A stretch of 64,000 bases of DNA, from NCBI GenBank assembly GCA_002205965.3, contig NADL03000466.1:372001-436000 (forward strand), in the 5' to 3' direction. The notes beneath the pieces were generated by a model. It made no database searches. It was not told the origin of the DNA and saw only the letters and a list, made by a program, of their open reading frames with translations. This DNA comes from Kappaphycus alvarezii. Lineage: Eukaryota > Rhodophyta > Florideophyceae > Gigartinales > Solieriaceae. Below, one piece after another: positions 35,640 to 46,389 of the stretch. The position numbers were made by a program, and so were the translations under genes. How positions within the stretch are numbered: the first letter of the stretch is position 1; every line of letters starts with the position of its first letter.

Positions 35640-36240
35640 GGATGCCTTTGCAAGCTAATACTTTAATAATTTATTAGCAAGAGCACCTAAAACAGTTGGT
35701 CAGCGCGATTCTTCAGTATTCCTTCTCAGTCTCTCTTTCTCACACTTATCGATCGGTTAGTGCGGACTGACTTATATGGCCGCCCGGATAGTTATAAATC
35801 AGTAGATACAGTATAAGATAGCCTCCGTATCACCAGGCGCATGATATAATAGTACTTCCACTTGACAATCTGGGTCTCAAGTCATTGAAATTGCCAAGTC
35901 AGTTCAGTCGTTGCCCGTAAATGGCCACGACCGTTTTCACAGTATGCACTGTACAACATATGTTTACTCATTATCTATGAGAGAAACTTTATGGCATCAG
36001 TATAGCGGGTGTACGCTGCAGGATCCGACTATAATGCTAGCTAAAATCTAATCGTGTGGTCCACATCAGCCACTTGCAGCATGAAAAATTTACTGCATTA
36101 ATATCGGGGGTCCATTGAAGGGAAGGGTATTCTCCTTGAGCGGGTGAATGTAGGAACCGGTATTATTCATAAGTAGAGAGTACAATTTAACCGGTGCTCA
36201 CATGTTTATAACCATAAAGAAGAAATGATTGAATAAGTTG
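35640..36240 (-). repeat. Possible 5' LTR/leader of the minus-strand Copia
   Basis: On the minus strand an AATAAA lies about 100 bp before gag, and about 80 bp (35,880-35,960) match 54,090-54,170 on the plus strand (CAGTGCATACTGT, AAACGGTCGTG, CTGACTTGGCAAT). It does not visibly match the 3' LTR at 30.2 kb, so it may belong to another family. Confidence 0.4.
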
Positions 36241-36573
36241 AGGAATGCAGAATATTAACTACAGTGTGCGAGTTTAGATTAGCACCACCACAAAATATTA
36301 CCGTTCAGTGGCAAAAAGATGGCCGTTCTCGATAACTTGCACGTCAATCGGACCGTTGTGTCATTTCATTTAAAGGGTGTAAACGCCACATCAAATGGAG
36401 CAGGAAAATGGATGTTATGAACTAAACGAAAAATAGGAAGGCGAAATTAGATTAGCACCACCAGTCTTTAAAGCACATAGAAATAGAAAAAAAGGCTTTA
36501 AAGCTTTATAAATAGGAAAAACGACTACTAATAGATACAAAAAGTAGAGCCACAGCAATTCAGATTCAACAGA

Positions 36574-37570
36574 ATGGGAAAAGGAAAGCAGCTGAGCGAG
36601 CAAGATAAAGGGTCAATTTAGCTCTAAAAGTGGAGGGGTTAAGCAATCGTGCCATTACGAAGCGCATTAAAAGGGACAAAAACGTTGTTTCAAGATTTTT
36701 TAAGGACGGAGAAGGCTATGGAAACAACTACGGTACAAGAAACAACACTAAAATCTCAAAAAGAGCTATTCGGGCATTGATGAGGAGCGTCTCAAAGACT
36801 GGGGCTTCAGCGGCAGAATTGAAGGCCGAGCTGGATCTTCCAATCGGCAAACGTCGCGTCCAGCAGCTCTTAACTGATTCAGAGCCCTTCGTTTTCTGTA
36901 AGTTGAAAAGAGAACCGCCTTTGACCAAAGAACACATAGCAGCTCGGCTGGAGTGGGCCCGCTTCCACCACAATAAATCTTCGCATCAATGGGGATTGGT
37001 TGTCTGGTCTGGTGAGAAAAAAATTAATTTAGACGGCTCAGACGGGTTTCGTCACTACTGGCATGATATGCGCAACTCTAAAGTTGTTTTATCTAAAAGA
37101 AGGGTGGGAGGGGAGGGGTGATGGTTTGGGGTTGCTTTTCAGCCTACGGTTTTTCTGATCTGGCTATTCTACAGGGGAATCAAGACAGCCTGAAGTACTG
37201 TGCTACACTGGAGAACTACCTACTTCCTTATACGGACGAGAAAATGCCCTTAAGGTGGGTTTTTATGCAAGATAATACATCCATTCATACCTCACACGTG
37301 TCATCAGAATGGATGCAGAGCAATTTAGGCCATGTCATGGCATAGCCTGCGCGATCCCCTGACTTGAATCCGATTGAAAACGTCTGGAGTGTTCTGGCAA
37401 GGGCCATTTATGCTAACAATCGGCAGCTTTGTACTGTTGAGGAGCTCAAAGACACTGAACGGAGCGAGTGGGCAAAATTGGATCACAATTTGATCAAAAA
37501 TCTACTTGGAAGCATGCCGAAGCGCTGTGCGCAGTTGCTAGAGAGGCAAGGATCGAAAACAGACTATTAA
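36574..37570 (+). pseudogene. Tc1-like DDE transposase, inactive
   Basis: N-terminal MGKGKQLSEQDKG leads into two helix-turn-helix regions (LSNRAITKRIKRDKNVVSRF and GKRRVQQLL). The catalytic domain has WGLVVWSGEKKINLDGSDG, VMVWGCFSAYG, VFMQDNTSIHTS (second Asp) and SPDLNPIENVW (Glu). In Tc1 proteins the first motif normally reads S-D-E, but here it is S-G-E, so the first catalytic Asp appears replaced. Frame changes occur near 36,620 and within a G-rich run near 37,110, and an in-frame stop lies near 37,343. About 330 codons, the usual length. Confidence 0.93.
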
Positions 37571-37639
37571 GTTTATTTTTCGATAAAATTGTCGTAATGG
37601 TTCTTGATTAAACATTGTGGTGCTAATCTAAATTCGCGG

Positions 37640-37785
37640 GTGGAAAATATTTTTTTATAATCTTTTTGTGTGTTCCTCCAATAGCCTTGAGTTTCTTATC
37701 CTTTAAATGGTTTGAGTTTACGCCTCTTTTGATATAAAATGCTTTTAAATTTGCCGCCCTGTTGAGTCTGCACATTCATATTCAG
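37640..37785. repeat. Right subterminal region of Tc1 element
   Basis: The AT-rich spacer between the inner and outer right repeats matches, in reverse complement, 44,845-45,020 of the second copy (GGCAAATTTAAAAGC, CATTTAAAGG). This confirms that both repeats belong to one element end. Confidence 0.8.
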
Positions 37786-37807
37786 GGGTGGTGCTAATCT
37801 AAATTCG

Positions 37808-38160
37808 TACCAAAGCCTCCTGTTGGTGTCCTTATCTTGTACATAACACCCTTTTCCCACCAGCGATTCACATTACAGTGCGACCATACAAATTTAGGTT
37901 CAATGAAAACCAATACAATATCCGTAATATGGTCACGCAATGTATTGTACAGAAAAAACCCTACATTCGAAACGTATTCATTACCGCTTCTGTAATATGT
38001 CGCGCCCCACAACATGCGGAGTTTAGCCACCCTATTCAAACATAATTGTTTTAGGTTTATTACAGTGGTTTATTCAATACCATGCATGTTGCACCTGTAT
38101 ATGTTTGTGGTAAAGTAATTCTTCATTACACCAACTTGCAGACTGCACACCTTTAAAAAA
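37808..38160. other. Spacer with a repeat shared with 54.3 kb
   Basis: A minus-strand frame (37,794-38,039, 81 codons) has no recognised domain. The stretch 37,989-38,045 is about 75-80% similar to 54,269-54,330 in the same orientation (CTGTAAT, CCCCACAACA, TTTAG-CACCC, TTCAAA). It is a dispersed repeat of unknown type. Confidence 0.4.
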
Positions 38161-38216
38161 CGAAAATTTCAATAAATTTTGAAATTTTTGTGGTTTCACT
38201 TCCTGTTCGGGCCGAG

Positions 38217-38352
38217 CATAGCCTCTCTTTCCTTCGTTTTTCGAACTCTAAGCGCCCGCCTCTTTGCCTTTTGTATACCACCAAGATAGTTGCGGCATAT
38301 AGTAGCGAGCCATCCTGAGCCCCCGGTCGAGACAATTGTCCCACCAGCATGC
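38217..38352 (-). repeat. LTR part, left copy
   Basis: Direct repeat of 43,735-43,872, sharing GCCTTTTGTA/CCCTTTTGTA, CCAAGATAGTT and AGCGAGCC. In the element's direction this is the 3' LTR. The full LTR probably extends further but could not be aligned. Confidence 0.75.
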
Positions 38353-38899
38353 TCCCCGCTTGAATGTACGCCACTCTCCAGTATACAGCTGTACAGCTCC
38401 CGTCCTTTATTTTTTTCTCTTTTTACCGTCCTAAATCCACTGCGCTTCTCACGAGTTCCTGCCACCCGAACACCGGTACCCCAATGGGCCCTCTATCTCA
38501 GGCCCTGCGGCGCCCACAAGCCCCTCTACCTACGAGCTCCTCTACGTAAAGAACCTAGCTCCGAGCTCCTCCACTTTCAAACTCCTCCACCTCAAGCCCC
38601 TCTCGCCGGCAAGCCCGTTTGCCTCCGAGCCCTGCTGCGCACTTCTCCCAACGTAGCCCTACGATAACTGTTCCCCGTACCCGTTCTGCGACTTCCGTAC
38701 ACTATTACCTCCTACCGACACCAGCGACAGGCTCAAGTTTAGTCCCAAACCAGCTTTATACGCACGTGTCACCAGGCTGCGTAGCAGGGTGGTGCTCGTG
38801 TTGTCGCTTCGTCGGATTGTGGCGTTGGTTGCTAGGTGTCGCAGCAGGAAACACACTCTCTCGTTGTCTTCAATGGTGCGCACCAAACAGTTGACGCCG

Positions 38900-40300
38900 T
38901 GAAGTACCGGCTGGCAAGTGTCCCGAGCGGAACTGGTGACAAAGACCGCGCGGAGTTCGAGGGTCGCAAAGAGGACGTCACCGACGAGCCGCAAGAAACT
39001 TAAGCTGAGCTTGGAGGGAAGGTTAGAAATCACCAAATTTTTATTCCTCCGAGATGATTTCCAGATGCCCTACGCCATCTATACCTCCTTAGGGGGCGTA
39101 CGGTGTATCAAATCGATGCAGAATAATTCGAAGAGTTGTTTGGCAGTGACATAACTGCCTATTTTTCGCTCAAGTGCTGAGCAGAGCTCACCTAGGACGA
39201 CGCCTTTGGATTCCACTTCACAGAATCCTTGCACGACCACCGTTCCTATACGTAGATGCGTGAAGAAGAGAAGGCGATCCGCACCCTGCAATGGGACGAG
39301 GGGGAAATTCGTACAAGAAAGAAGATGCCTACACTGGCGATAATCATTCGTTCCTTCTTTACACTGTAGCCTTCTCTGGCGATGGGGCGGGCAATGGTCA
39401 CTTTATCGCTCCAAATGGGGAATTCTTCTTCAGGGCGGGTGGGCGCATTGGTGTCGTCAGCTACATCCATATTTAGTGTCAACTTCGCAGGAGGAGGCCT
39501 CTCATCCTCTCTTACGCACGCTCCCTTGAAACGCGGGCCCCTGCTTCACCCTTTCTTGAAGAACCGCGCACTGAAGTGATCTTCTAGGAGAACTCCGACT
39601 TGTTCCTTGGTTTATGCGATTGCCAACGCCCTATGGCAAGTAGGGGCACTCTCAATCGATTGGATCGAAATCTTCAAGAGAAATGCCAGGAAGTCAGGGC
39701 CAGCCTCCAAAGAGGAAATCGTATCGTAAGTCTTAGGGATGCACAAAAGCTTTCCCCATCTCGATTGTTCGTCCTTCATCAGGTACTACCTTTGTACTAT
39801 TTCCTAAAAAAAGTTCTGGCTTTGCCTCCCAAGTGGTACGTCTTCAACTCCCAGAAGTCACGTGGGGCCTCCCATTGTGTGACGATGAAATGCAGTACTC
39901 GCCAAATTTGGGGTTCAAGCGAGCCTCTTTCGTTACTTCTTTCCCCCAATGCACTTAAAGACTTTGTTGGACAGAAGTTCCGTGTCCATGTCCATCTTAG
40001 AAATACGCCGGGCCGTTCTGAGTAAGGACGGAAAATCTCGAAAGCTCAGCCACGGCAGTAATTCCCTTTCCGTAAGGAAGCGCGAGCGAGCCATGAAGAA
40101 GAGCGAAGGCAGCAGCAGTCAGGCTGGTTGACTCTTCCAAATGCCACTAGCTTCCCTGAGTTCCATGCCTGCCCCAGAAATTTTCCTTGTTCATTCTTAG
40201 ACCTTGCCGCTAATCAGGCATATTCATCGTCTCCCTAGTACTATATTCTCTTGTCTCCTCCTCCTGATATCCATTATAGAATACTTGATTAAACGAAGCG
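38900..40300. other. Unassigned part of the Gypsy interior
   Basis: Between the integrase tail and the left LTR part there are open stretches on both strands (141 codons plus at 39,600-40,025; 78 codons minus at 39,246-39,482). None shows a recognisable domain. It may contain the tail of the element or a further insertion. Confidence 0.3.
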
Positions 40301-40318
40301 AACGCTTACTGTAAAGAA

Positions 40319-41248
40319 CTAGCCTTCGAGAGTAAATTTCCTGGCGCGTGACGCGACTAGTAGACAAACAAAATCGAACCTTGGGTGATCAGCCTTGGTC
40401 GCACGGCACTGTCCGTAGAAGTACGACTCAAAAACGGCCCTTTTGCGAGTCTCGTTGAAAGCCGGGCCGTGTGTCACCAACGTTTCATCTCCTACGTCGA
40501 AATTTTTCTCCTTCTTACTTTTCCATGGTTCCACGGACTTAGCGACCGCAGTAGCGCGCAAGAATGACTCTCCGAACATCTTGAGTAGCCTTTGATGAGG
40601 GCCTGCATCGGTGGGGAGCGCCACTTCGTCTCTGGCTAGCATCCTTGGTTTAATTCTGTATATCATACGGAACTGAGAGGGGCGGGGCCACGATAAAAAT
40701 CGTAAAGAACTTGTGGAGGTACCGCCCCCCAGTCTCCTCCGCTTTAGACTATTGATTCTTAATAGCATGATTGATCTTCTCCACCATTCTCTCCGCCCTC
40801 CCGTTCGCCACCGGAGCGTAAGAGAGTACTGCCTTCTAGTCCACGCCCTTACTACGCATAAAGTCCTGCACAGAAGCGGCCATGAAGGCTGTGTCATTGT
40901 CTGAAACAATCCTCCTCGACATTCCAAATAATTATCTCCTGTTGGAAGAACCGCACGACGTTACTTGCTGTCGAATCTTCCGTTGCACTTGCGATCGGAA
41001 ACTCCATCAGTTGCTCCACTGCGATCAGTAAAGAACCTTGTCCCGGCCTTGGACGGCTTGAGTGGGGCAGAAGAGTCAATGGAGAAAGTATTGAATAACC
41101 AAGTGACTGGCGCTCGGAGGGTCTTGTGGTACGTAAAAAGCTTCCTCACGTGTTGGCAATCGTCTCCTAAACAACCATAATTCGTCCGGTCTCGATAGAC
41201 TCCGGACCACCAGAGTCGATTACTTACAAACTTTTTCGTCGATCCCAC
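40319..41248 (-). pseudogene. Gypsy integrase remnants
   Basis: At 40,961-41,248: NRLWWSGVYRD and CQHVRKLFTYHKTLRAP of the zinc-binding domain, followed by FNTFSIDSSAP at the start of the core. At 40,319-40,927: ARDEVALPTD, FDVGDETLVTHGPAF and KRAVFESYF, the C-terminal region. Fossil. Confidence 0.8.
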
Positions 41249-41614
41249 GTCCCGATGCCCTATTTCTTAATGCAACGTAGTCAGAATTGCCGCACGCTGG
41301 CCAAGGGTCGGCACGACTCGAAGGTCATATTTTTCCCTACGGAACAAGGTATAGTTCTACAGCATGGACTTCTTTGTGCTTCGGTTTATAGCTACTCCTC
41401 TCCTCTGATCTGTCTCTTGAACATGATCCCCCGCCAAGAACTTTGCTACGACCAGCAATTGTGGCTCCAAATCGTATAGCTTATGGTTTGCCCATAGAAC
41501 GTTGTCCAAGAACCCCTCCGTCAAACCTACGTCTCCCTCTCTACTCTATACCTCTATAGGCCGACGGGGGAGATAATTAGCGGCCCCATTCGAAGAAACC
41601 GGCCGGTGATTAAC

Positions 41615-41911
41615 CTAAAAATTGTAATCGGCCATCAGATCTAACCAACGTGCCAACCCTCCATAAATATACTTCTCCTTAAACGCGGTTTGCAAAGCCT
41701 GGTGATCTTTGTAAATAACAAAAGGTTTCTCGGAGAGAAGGTAGACCAGGAACTTCTTCAACTCGAACACGACAACGAGCGCTTCCTTTTCGCTGTCGTA
41801 ATACTGGCGCTCTTGCTCGGTCATTGTACGGGACGCGAATTGAATCGGGTGAATCTTTCTATCCTCCTTCTGAGCCAGCACGACTCTCAACGACACTGAA
41901 GAGGCACCCAT
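41615..41911 (-). pseudogene. Gypsy RNase H
   Basis: The 98-codon frame contains VVLAQKEDRKIHPIQFASRT, YYDSEKEALVVVFELKKFLV and IYKDHQALQTAF, and ends with ARWLDLMADYNF. These are the Gypsy RNase H motifs in order. Confidence 0.92.
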
Positions 41912-42027
41912 TTCAAAAACGAATGCATAGTCAAAGTAGGGAAAGCCAAGAATCGATGGCCTTGTCAGTTTCTATTTAAGATCCTCGAAAGCCTCCTGCA
42001 TCTCTTCTGTCCATTTAAAGGACTCCT

Positions 42028-42800
42028 TCAAGGACTTAGCAGCGTGAAAAACTGCCGAATTTTCTGCGAAACTCCTAATAAAACGAGAAAAGTATCCGGT
42101 AAGACCGAAAAAATCCTTAGTTTGGTTACTTTCTTTGGAGCTGGACCCTCCAAAATGACCTTAATCTTATCTTCGTCCACTTTCACCCAGTGGCGTTGAC
42201 GACGTTGCTGAGGAGCTTCAACTGTGAGTGAGCGAAGCTGGACTTGGTCACCTTGATCTTCAGTTTTTCCTTCTTCATTCTTTCGAAGATCTCCATTGCA
42301 TTGGTCGACGCGTTCTTCCACTTTTTTTTTGAATATATAGACGTCACTTACATTAACCATTCGTATTGCAAACGACGAGCCCTGGATAACGCCGTAAATC
42401 ATCTTTTGGAACTTCTAAGGTGCGTTTTTTAACCCTAACGGCATCGCGTCGAGCTTATACGTTCCATAATGACATATTCATTTCGTCATCTCTTTGCATT
42501 CCTCCGGAATATTCACCTGCCAGTAGCCGTGAAGATCTTTTCGCCCGAGAGGTCATTGAGGAGTTCCTCTGTCTTTTGTAACGACCAACGGTCAGGCCTC
42601 ATGACTCTATTGAGCTGGCGGTGTTCAACACAAAAAAGGTGCCTTCCATCTTTATTTTTCACTATAACGACAAGTAATGACCAGGCTGAACTCGCGAGCG
42701 TGATTACCCTGTTTCCAGAAGCTCATTCACCTCCTTCCTCACGACGAAACTGTGCTTAGAGGGCATCCGGCGTGCCCTTGAGTGAAACGTAGTGTCGTAC
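42028..42800 (-). pseudogene. Gypsy reverse transcriptase remnants
   Basis: Minus-strand pieces give HSFVVRKEVNELLETG (start of RT, compare the EVARMLDGGI block) and later FFGLTGYFSRFIRSFAENSA, the RT-RNase H connection. The palm motifs between them are poorly preserved. Confidence 0.7.
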
Positions 42801-43019
42801 GTCAACTCAAAGGAGTGTACCATCGAAACGTTAGCCGGCTCGAGACCGTGGATACCCTAAGCTATGGCGTCTGTGTCCTTGAGTACCCTGACTAGTGCCC
42901 TCTGGTCCTTTTCTTCCAGATTCTCAACCTTAGGGTCGAGGTGAGCAGCCCTTTCTGTATCCTCTCCTTACCCACTAGACTTTCCACCCTCTATGGATCC
43001 TCTCAAACCTTGCCGTAAG

Positions 43020-43530
43020 GGTCCTTGTTCATGATCGCAAGCACCATCTCATGCTCAGTATCCGATCCACTATCACTGCCAACCGACCCGATGAGGATGA
43101 AGCGGGAAGCTGCTCGTCCCCTGATTCGTCGGAGAATGCGAAATCCTCACTGTCCGCACGCATCCCATCGCTCACGGGAGGCTCCCTGAGTTTTGGTAAA
43201 AGTATTTGTAAAAATGCTTCCCTCTTCCCAACCGTCAGTATGGTCTGTTGGAAGTCCGCAGTAAAGGTTCGCCTGCGGAGACTTTAGGGTCGGACTTCAT
43301 ATAATGGAATCAAATGTGGTGTTACGCACTACCAAGAAATTCAATGGCCCGACAAACAATCCACAAGACACTGGGGCTTCTTCAACGCAACCGACAACTT
43401 CGGCAACCGTCCCGTCCGCAACAGTTACTTGAAGATCCGTACGGCTCTGTGTCTCCGTCCCGTATGCCTTTATCGCGACGATCTACAATCGATGAGGGCT
43501 ACCGAACGGGTTAGCCACAAAAGTCTGAGT
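43020..43530 (-). pseudogene. Gypsy protease remnant
   Basis: The minus strand reads LTVADGTVAEVVGCVEEAP, then VGPLNFLVVRNTTFDSII, aligned with the protease of the first Gypsy (TVANGVMANFLGEVAGFP and FLVLADSPFDLIIG). Fossil. Confidence 0.75.
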
Positions 43531-43734
43531 TACCGAAACAGCCTAGAGGGTCTTCTCAGTGTCGCTTTTGCAGCGCATCGCGACATTTTCGTACGTACAA
43601 AGGAACCGCGAAACGCCGGACGACGGGGATCTGTCAAAAAAGACAAGGGGGGATTGATATTTTTCACCATGCTCTACCTTGGATGCAGTTCCGTGAAATG
43701 CTAGCAGTCGTCCTTTATTTTGCTTACCTAGGCA

Positions 43735-43872
43735 CATTGTAACCTCCCCTTTTCTCATTTTCCGAACTCCAAGCATCCTCATGTTTCCCTTTTGTAGGCC
43801 GCCAAGATAGTTTTGGTATACACCAGCGAGCCGTTCTGGGCCTCTAGTTGGGACAGCTGCCCCGCCAACAAT
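43735..43872 (-). repeat. LTR part, right copy
   Basis: Direct repeat of 38,217-38,352. It lies just outside the protease end of the element and therefore represents the 5' LTR region. Confidence 0.75.
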
Positions 43873-44077
43873 TACACAGGGCTGGAATTAGAAACTAACT
43901 GAAATACATTTTCCATTATTTTTCCACAGTCCTCCAACGGTTCTGCGCGCGGCAGTGGCCTAGTGTCTGGAAAGACACAAAGGACGTTGTTCCAGAGAAG
44001 TTCCGTAGTCCGAGTTGCAGCTTTATGGGGATTACAATGCGCGAATTTAGGATAACAACATCCCTGAATATGAGTGC

Positions 44078-44845
44078 GGCATACAGAAGCTTACTGTATG
44101 CCCACTACAGTACTGTGCATTGTACAGTACTGCTCAGCCCTACATTCTGGGATATGCGTCTGGAAATTTCCAGACGCATCTCCCATACTGTGATGAATAT
44201 GCCGAGTAGCATCAATATGCCCAGTAGTATCCCGCCAGTAGCCCTCAAACGGCATGAGCACAATAGAGAGGCACCAGTGCAACATAAGCACTGTAAGGAG
44301 ACATCAGCGCAACTAATATACTGTAATCTGGCACCAACGCAATGCAAGACCGCAGACCAATCAGACAAAGCCATTATGGATACCTGGCATACTCCTAGGT
44401 ACTTTCCAGATAAGACCAATCAGCAAGTGCTTTGTGCAGTCTTGCCAAGTTGATCAATGGAACTCTGCCATTATGGGCAATATTTTCAGTCTCACCGCAA
44501 TACAGTAGGTGAACTCTCAAAACCTTGTAGTATTACGCCCCTAGGCCTGTTTTTCTAGAGTACCTTTGAACTCAGTATTGTTTGCTTACCATTCATTGTC
44601 ACTCTCGTTGAATGCTTCTCTATACATATAAACCATGGTCAGAAGCTCCGGTTTGTTCACCGGAAGCTTCAACCATCAGTTCAACCATCGATTACCTCTT
44701 GTGCGCCCAAACCCCTACACATACTGCATAGTACAGTGCATATACTGTTGACCGTATCATGTCGAGTTAGTGAGAGGAAAAAAGGTAAGAGGTTTCGCTT
44801 CGCCCAGGAAGGGAAAGCAAATCAAGTCACAAGCATAACATTGAG
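44078..44845. other. Insertion inside the truncated Tc1 copy
   Basis: This 770-bp insert contains TACTGTAC-type repeats, a perfect 26-bp palindrome (44,154-44,179), a TATAAA-like box near 44,628 and a small hairpin after it. The 142-codon plus frame at 44,025-44,453 has no recognised domain. The box suggests a solo LTR or promoter-bearing element, but no second copy was found. Confidence 0.35.
44154..44179. repeat. Perfect 26-bp palindrome
   Basis: ATGCGTCTGGAAA is followed directly by its reverse complement TTTCCAGACGCAT. The symmetry extends five bases further on each side with one mismatch. Confidence 0.97.
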
Positions 44846-45129
44846 TGTGCAGATTCAGCAGTGCGGCAAATTTAAAAGCCTTTCATATTAATAGAGGCCT
44901 AAACGCAAAACAGTTAAAGGCTTATTTATAAACCATGAAGTAAAGATGATTACACATTTAAAGGGTAAGAATACCAACGCTTATTTCCGAACAGGGAAAA
45001 TATTATATAAAAATAGTTTCCACCCGCGAATTTGGGATAGCACCAAACTTTTTAATCAAGAATCATGGTAATACTTTTATTGAAAAATAAACTTAATAGT
45101 CTGTTTTCGAGCTTGGCTCTCCAGGAATT

Positions 45130-45980
45130 GTCCACATGGGCTTGGGCTTGCTTCTATTAGGTTTATAGAAATATTCTTCACTCCACGGAGGGCTACGACA
45201 GAGGTGTTAGTCTCCGACGCTGTTGAATTTGATGCGAGTTACTCTTACTAGTACTTGACTTTATCAGGTTATCACTTGCTTTACTTTTGTGGATTCTCAG
45301 TCGAGTATCAGCTTAAATACTATTCGTAACAACTTAGGTTGATGTGGTCTAACTCAATAGACCACATCAACCTTAGGTCACGTACAGCGCACAAACTGAG
45401 TATACAATGATGCATTGCTTGTACACCTCTAGACTTAATCTGATAATCACATACACTTGTATGACTCATCTATCAGCTTCCAAGTATATTTTTGATCAAA
45501 TTGTACTAGTAGGAAATGGGTAATGTCTTAACTGATATCATCAAAACTGGCGGCAAAAATTATTACAGCGCTGGCTGAACTGGCATGCTGCGTTGGCTGA
45601 TTTGGCATGCTGCACTGGCTACGCTGAAACTGCATTCTAAAATTGATTTTCAAGTGTTTTAGAGGGATTGTGTGCATATTACAGTAGCGTTGATGCGCTA
45701 CCATAGGTACTGCTCAGGTGCCACAGATTTCGATAGTTTGCAACTGTATATAAGGAGATAAGAGGAAACGCCCAGGGGAACCTCTCATGAAGCTGAATGA
45801 GAATATTTTTAGAGATCTATATATTGCAGCTGGAGGCTACGGGAAGCTGTGAACTACTCCAGGGAATATTTGTGGACTGCATTGGAGGTATGGATATTTT
45901 GGAAGAATCGCTTGGGTGTGATCTCGAGGAATAAGAATGTGAGGAATAAATCTATAAAATTATCCTTATAGTATATGCTG
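45130..45980. other. Gene-free stretch with a strong hairpin
   Basis: No coding region recognised. At 45,337-45,372 a perfect 15-bp stem (GGTTGATGTGGTCTA) with a six-base loop is present. A short repeat of GCTGGCTGAACTGGCATGCTG type occurs near 45,570-45,625. Otherwise nothing identifiable. Confidence 0.45.
45337..45372. repeat. Inverted repeat, 15-bp stem, 6-nt loop
   Basis: GGTTGATGTGGTCTA, then ACTCAA, then TAGACCACATCAACC. The stem is perfect. No terminator-like T run follows, and the context is non-coding. Confidence 0.95.
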
Positions 45981-45984
45981 TTGG

Positions 45985-46385
45985 TCTTTCTCGTTCACAC
46001 GATCCCATTTGATGCATTTGTGATACTTATTATGTTTGTTTGAGACTTTAAGGTTAGCCGAAAAGTCTATATAAGCTGAGTAAAGTGCTTCCTCTTGTGG
46101 GAGTCAAGCAAATTGGCAGACAACTTTAAGTCAAGTTTCGAGTAGTTGGGAAGTTGAGAGTCAACTTCAGAGCCAAGAATAATTTTTCTAACGCTGGTCA
46201 CAGAGCATCAGTGGTAGACCCTTCCCCTTCTATACTCAAGCTCGTAGCCCTTCCAACTGTCTTCCTTATCCACCTCTTTCTGTTCGCTCAGCTAAACCAC
46301 GGTAGCACTTTTTTTCGCTTGCAACACCTTCTTTTTGGGGTAATTGGTCCTGAGTGTCTCTTCTCCCGACGATTCACCCCTATCA
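45985..46385 (+). repeat. Solo LTR of the third Gypsy family
   Basis: Matches the LTR at 23,338-23,738 over its length with roughly 80% identity by eye. No Gypsy coding sequence of the same orientation follows; the LINE remnant begins at once. This is what an LTR-LTR recombination product looks like. Confidence 0.82.
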
Positions 46386-46389
46386 GGAA

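Larger units (their letters stand above)
30217..36200 (-). mobile_element. Ty1/Copia LTR retrotransposon (fossil)
   Basis: Reading right to left: probable LTR/leader (35.65-36.2 kb), gag (34.9-35.6 kb), integrase (32.7-33.6 kb), RVT_2 (31.8-32.1 kb), later RT (31.3-31.5 kb), RNase H (30.75-31.0 kb) and 3' LTR (about 30,217-30,570). Broken in very many places, well over ten. Its 3' LTR is related to a solo LTR at about 60.5-60.92 kb. Confidence 0.85.
36262..37807 (+). mobile_element. Tc1/mariner transposon with doubled terminal repeats
   Basis: A decayed Tc1-like transposase lies between termini that each hold two copies of a motif like GCGAATTTAGATTAGCACCAC. They sit at 36,269-36,290 and 36,441-36,463 on the left, and at 37,617-37,637 and 37,785-37,807 (inverted) on the right. 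TA dinucleotides flank both ends (36,260-36,261; 37,808-37,809). The 1.55-kb length is normal for Tc1. A second copy, in inverse orientation, lies at 44.04-45.13 kb. Confidence 0.9.
38160..43880 (-). mobile_element. Ty3/Gypsy LTR retrotransposon (fossil)
   Basis: Reading right to left: LTR part, protease, RT, RNase H, integrase zinc-binding domain and integrase C-terminal region, then about 1.5 kb of unassigned sequence and the second LTR part. Direct repeats at 38,217-38,352 and 43,735-43,872 mark the LTRs. The copy is broken in very many places, more than the first Gypsy, so it is older. Confidence 0.85.
44041..45126 (-). mobile_element. Truncated Tc1 copy with an insertion
   Basis: The outer terminal repeat lies at 44,041-44,075 and the inner repeat at 45,020-45,044. 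The sequence 45,045-45,126 is the reverse complement of the 3' end of the Tc1 transposase region at 37.53-37.62 kb. The rest of the transposase is missing, so the copy is 5'-truncated. About 770 bp between 44,078 and 44,845 interrupt the terminal region, with TGAGTG on both sides of the insert, which looks like a target duplication. Confidence 0.8.

Noticed and set aside
37794-38039. 81-codon minus-strand frame considered as part of the Tc1 transposase
   Set aside because: It lies outside the right terminal repeat and shows no transposase motif.
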